A DNA stretch of 64,000 nucleotides from Cottoperca gobio (lineage: Eukaryota > Chordata > Actinopteri > Perciformes > Bovichtidae): positions 20,889,701-20,953,700 of the forward strand of contig NC_041378.1 in the NCBI RefSeq assembly GCF_900634415.1, in the 5' to 3' direction. The notes below the pieces were generated by a model. The model saw nothing but the letters and a program-made list of their open reading frames with translations, was not told the origin of the DNA and did no database searches. The position numbers and the translations under genes were made by a program. Shown here piece after piece: positions 62,560-64,000 of the stretch. Within the stretch, counting starts at the first letter, position 1. Every line of letters begins with the position of its first letter.

Positions 62560-64000
62560 ATGTCATCCTTTGACTATAAATAAGAATATGTAAACACATT
62601 CTGTATAAAGATGAGAAGAAAACTAAATTGCCGTTGCAACTTGTTCAAAGTATCCTATCTGAAATGTTCCCTTGGTGTATTTTTTGATTTCTCAAAAGTG
62701 ATTTGATACACTTGATTATATAATGCTTCAATGCTTTAAGACAGTGTGTTAGCTATGTATTTGACGGAGCACAATTAGTATCTATTCTTGTTTACATGCC
62801 AACAGGTTTCCTTAAGGGGTCCTTCAAGGATCTATTATTGGCCACTTGCTTTTTTAAATGTATTTTAATGACCTGCCTTTAGTTTGTAAATATCTTTTCT
62901 TGTGTTTTTTTGTTGATCTAATAGCTTTACATGAAGATTAAACTACACTATTAGCCTACCAAATGGTGTCAGTTTTTAAGAAGACAAATGCTGTATTTTC
63001 TTTGCAATGAAACAAGAATTATCTTTAAGACTTAGCACAAATATTTCTAAATAATCTTTGTAAAAACCTAAAAGTACATTGTAGAGTTGTTCACCACTAG
63101 TTACACTATGGAGCAATGTTTGTACAGTAGGAGTGTGATCGAGGATGCAAATGCACACATGAAAGCACACAACGTGTTTCACATTCCTGCTGATGATGCC
63201 ATGCTGTTCCACTGTTATGATTTTTTATTTTGATTACTATGTCCAAAGTCAAGAATAAAACTTCAAACTCAATTAGTTAATTAATCGGATCCGACAGAAA
63301 ATTGACAACTTTGATAATCAAATAATTGTTTAAATTGAGCAAAACATCCATACATTCTCTGGTACCAGCCATGTACCATGTTTCTCTGTTTAAGGTCAAT
63401 GTGAATCGAATACTGTACCGTTTGGGACTGTTGGTTGGAAAAAATAAACAAACAATTTTGGGAAATTGTAATGTTTTTTTATGATATTTTTCTGACTAAA
63501 TAATTAATCCAAAATGTAATTGTGAGAATGATCAGTAAATAATTCTCAGTTGCAGCCTTTATTCTAACACTTGAGAAACGTTTTGAGAAACGTGTAGAAA
63601 CCAGAGGAGCAAAAAATCTAATGAAATGACTCCCAGGCTTGCACTGTGGCTCCGCTGTGGGAGGACACCCAAATTTCATCAAGCAAATCTGGGGAATGGA
63701 ACCCATATGGCTAATGGATGTGTGTTATTATTTGTTTTGGAAGGCTCTGCAACGCACCGTCCTTCAGATGCTACTGCGCCACAGACCTCCACAAATCATT
63801 ACTGCGGGATAATAGAACGCACTTGATCAGACCCAGGAGGAAGGCATGCCAAGGGAAAGAAGAAGAAGACCAGTCTGTGAATAATGAGCACGGTCACCTT
63901 TGTCATATATCACCATCCTGAGAAGATGACTTGGATAAGGGTGTCAGCGTGAAGGGCTGACAAATTTCTGCACCATCCTCCGATTTCAAAACCACAGAGC
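62560..64000. other. non-coding stretch, nothing recognised
   Basis: AT-rich to about 63600, then more balanced. Two overlapping frames at 63626-63921 show no domain. A coding exon at the right edge cannot be excluded but is not supported. Confidence 0.4.

Overview
The window reads as nuclear DNA from a ray-finned fish, most likely a percomorph teleost. Evidence: an AT-leaning non-coding background, dense (CA)n, (CT)n and (TA)n microsatellites, and a typical teleost mix of transposable elements (TEs). These are tRNA-derived SINEs, one with a V-SINE-like core, Rex3/RTE-like and Tx1-type LINEs, Tc1/mariner, several hAT families and abundant MITE-like repeats. I see no bacterial operons, no rRNA genes, no functional tRNA gene and no CRISPR array. 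Apart from one possible 3'-terminal coding exon on the minus strand (741-1012), every recognisable protein-coding stretch comes from a TE. The window is probably intergenic or inside a large intron.

Layout. 0-5 kb: a SINE with target-site duplication (TSD), a microsatellite and the candidate exon, then unassigned DNA. 5-12 kb: TE-rich, with a hAT MITE (6533-6948, perfect 8-bp TSD), a larger internally deleted hAT keeping both ends of its transposase (7756-9075, perfect 8-bp TSD) and a 5'-truncated Rex3-like LINE tail (11627-11951, perfect 12-bp TSD). 12-16 kb: no genes seen. 16.4-22.9 kb: a 1.5-kb (CT)n-based array followed by a Tx1-type non-LTR retrotransposon (17965-22877) with ORF1, a frameshifted ORF2 and a poly(A)-type tail. 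23-28 kb: mostly unassigned, with a (TA)n block and a tiny head-to-head telomere-like motif. 28.7-36.1 kb: an inverted duplication (28742-29560 and 35217-36085) bounding a second, internally deleted copy of the same LINE on the minus strand (32445-35120). 36-64 kb: scattered relics, namely a second hAT MITE copy, a minus-strand Rex3-like LINE, other LINE 3' ends, a GTF2IRD2-like hAT transposase relic, a half Tc1 element and a perfect 32-bp inverted repeat.

The most interesting theme is the (CT)n tracts. Both LINE copies begin at the same base-level 5' junction and end with the same A-rich tail. Both lie between (CT)n tracts, with the LINE sense strand on the CT strand. A 118-bp piece of LINE ORF2 is also embedded inside the CT array, and one arm of the inverted duplication is bordered by (CT)n on both sides. 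This fits a Tx1-clade element that targets (CT)n microsatellites and leaves secondary rearrangements there. The LINE copies themselves look inactive.
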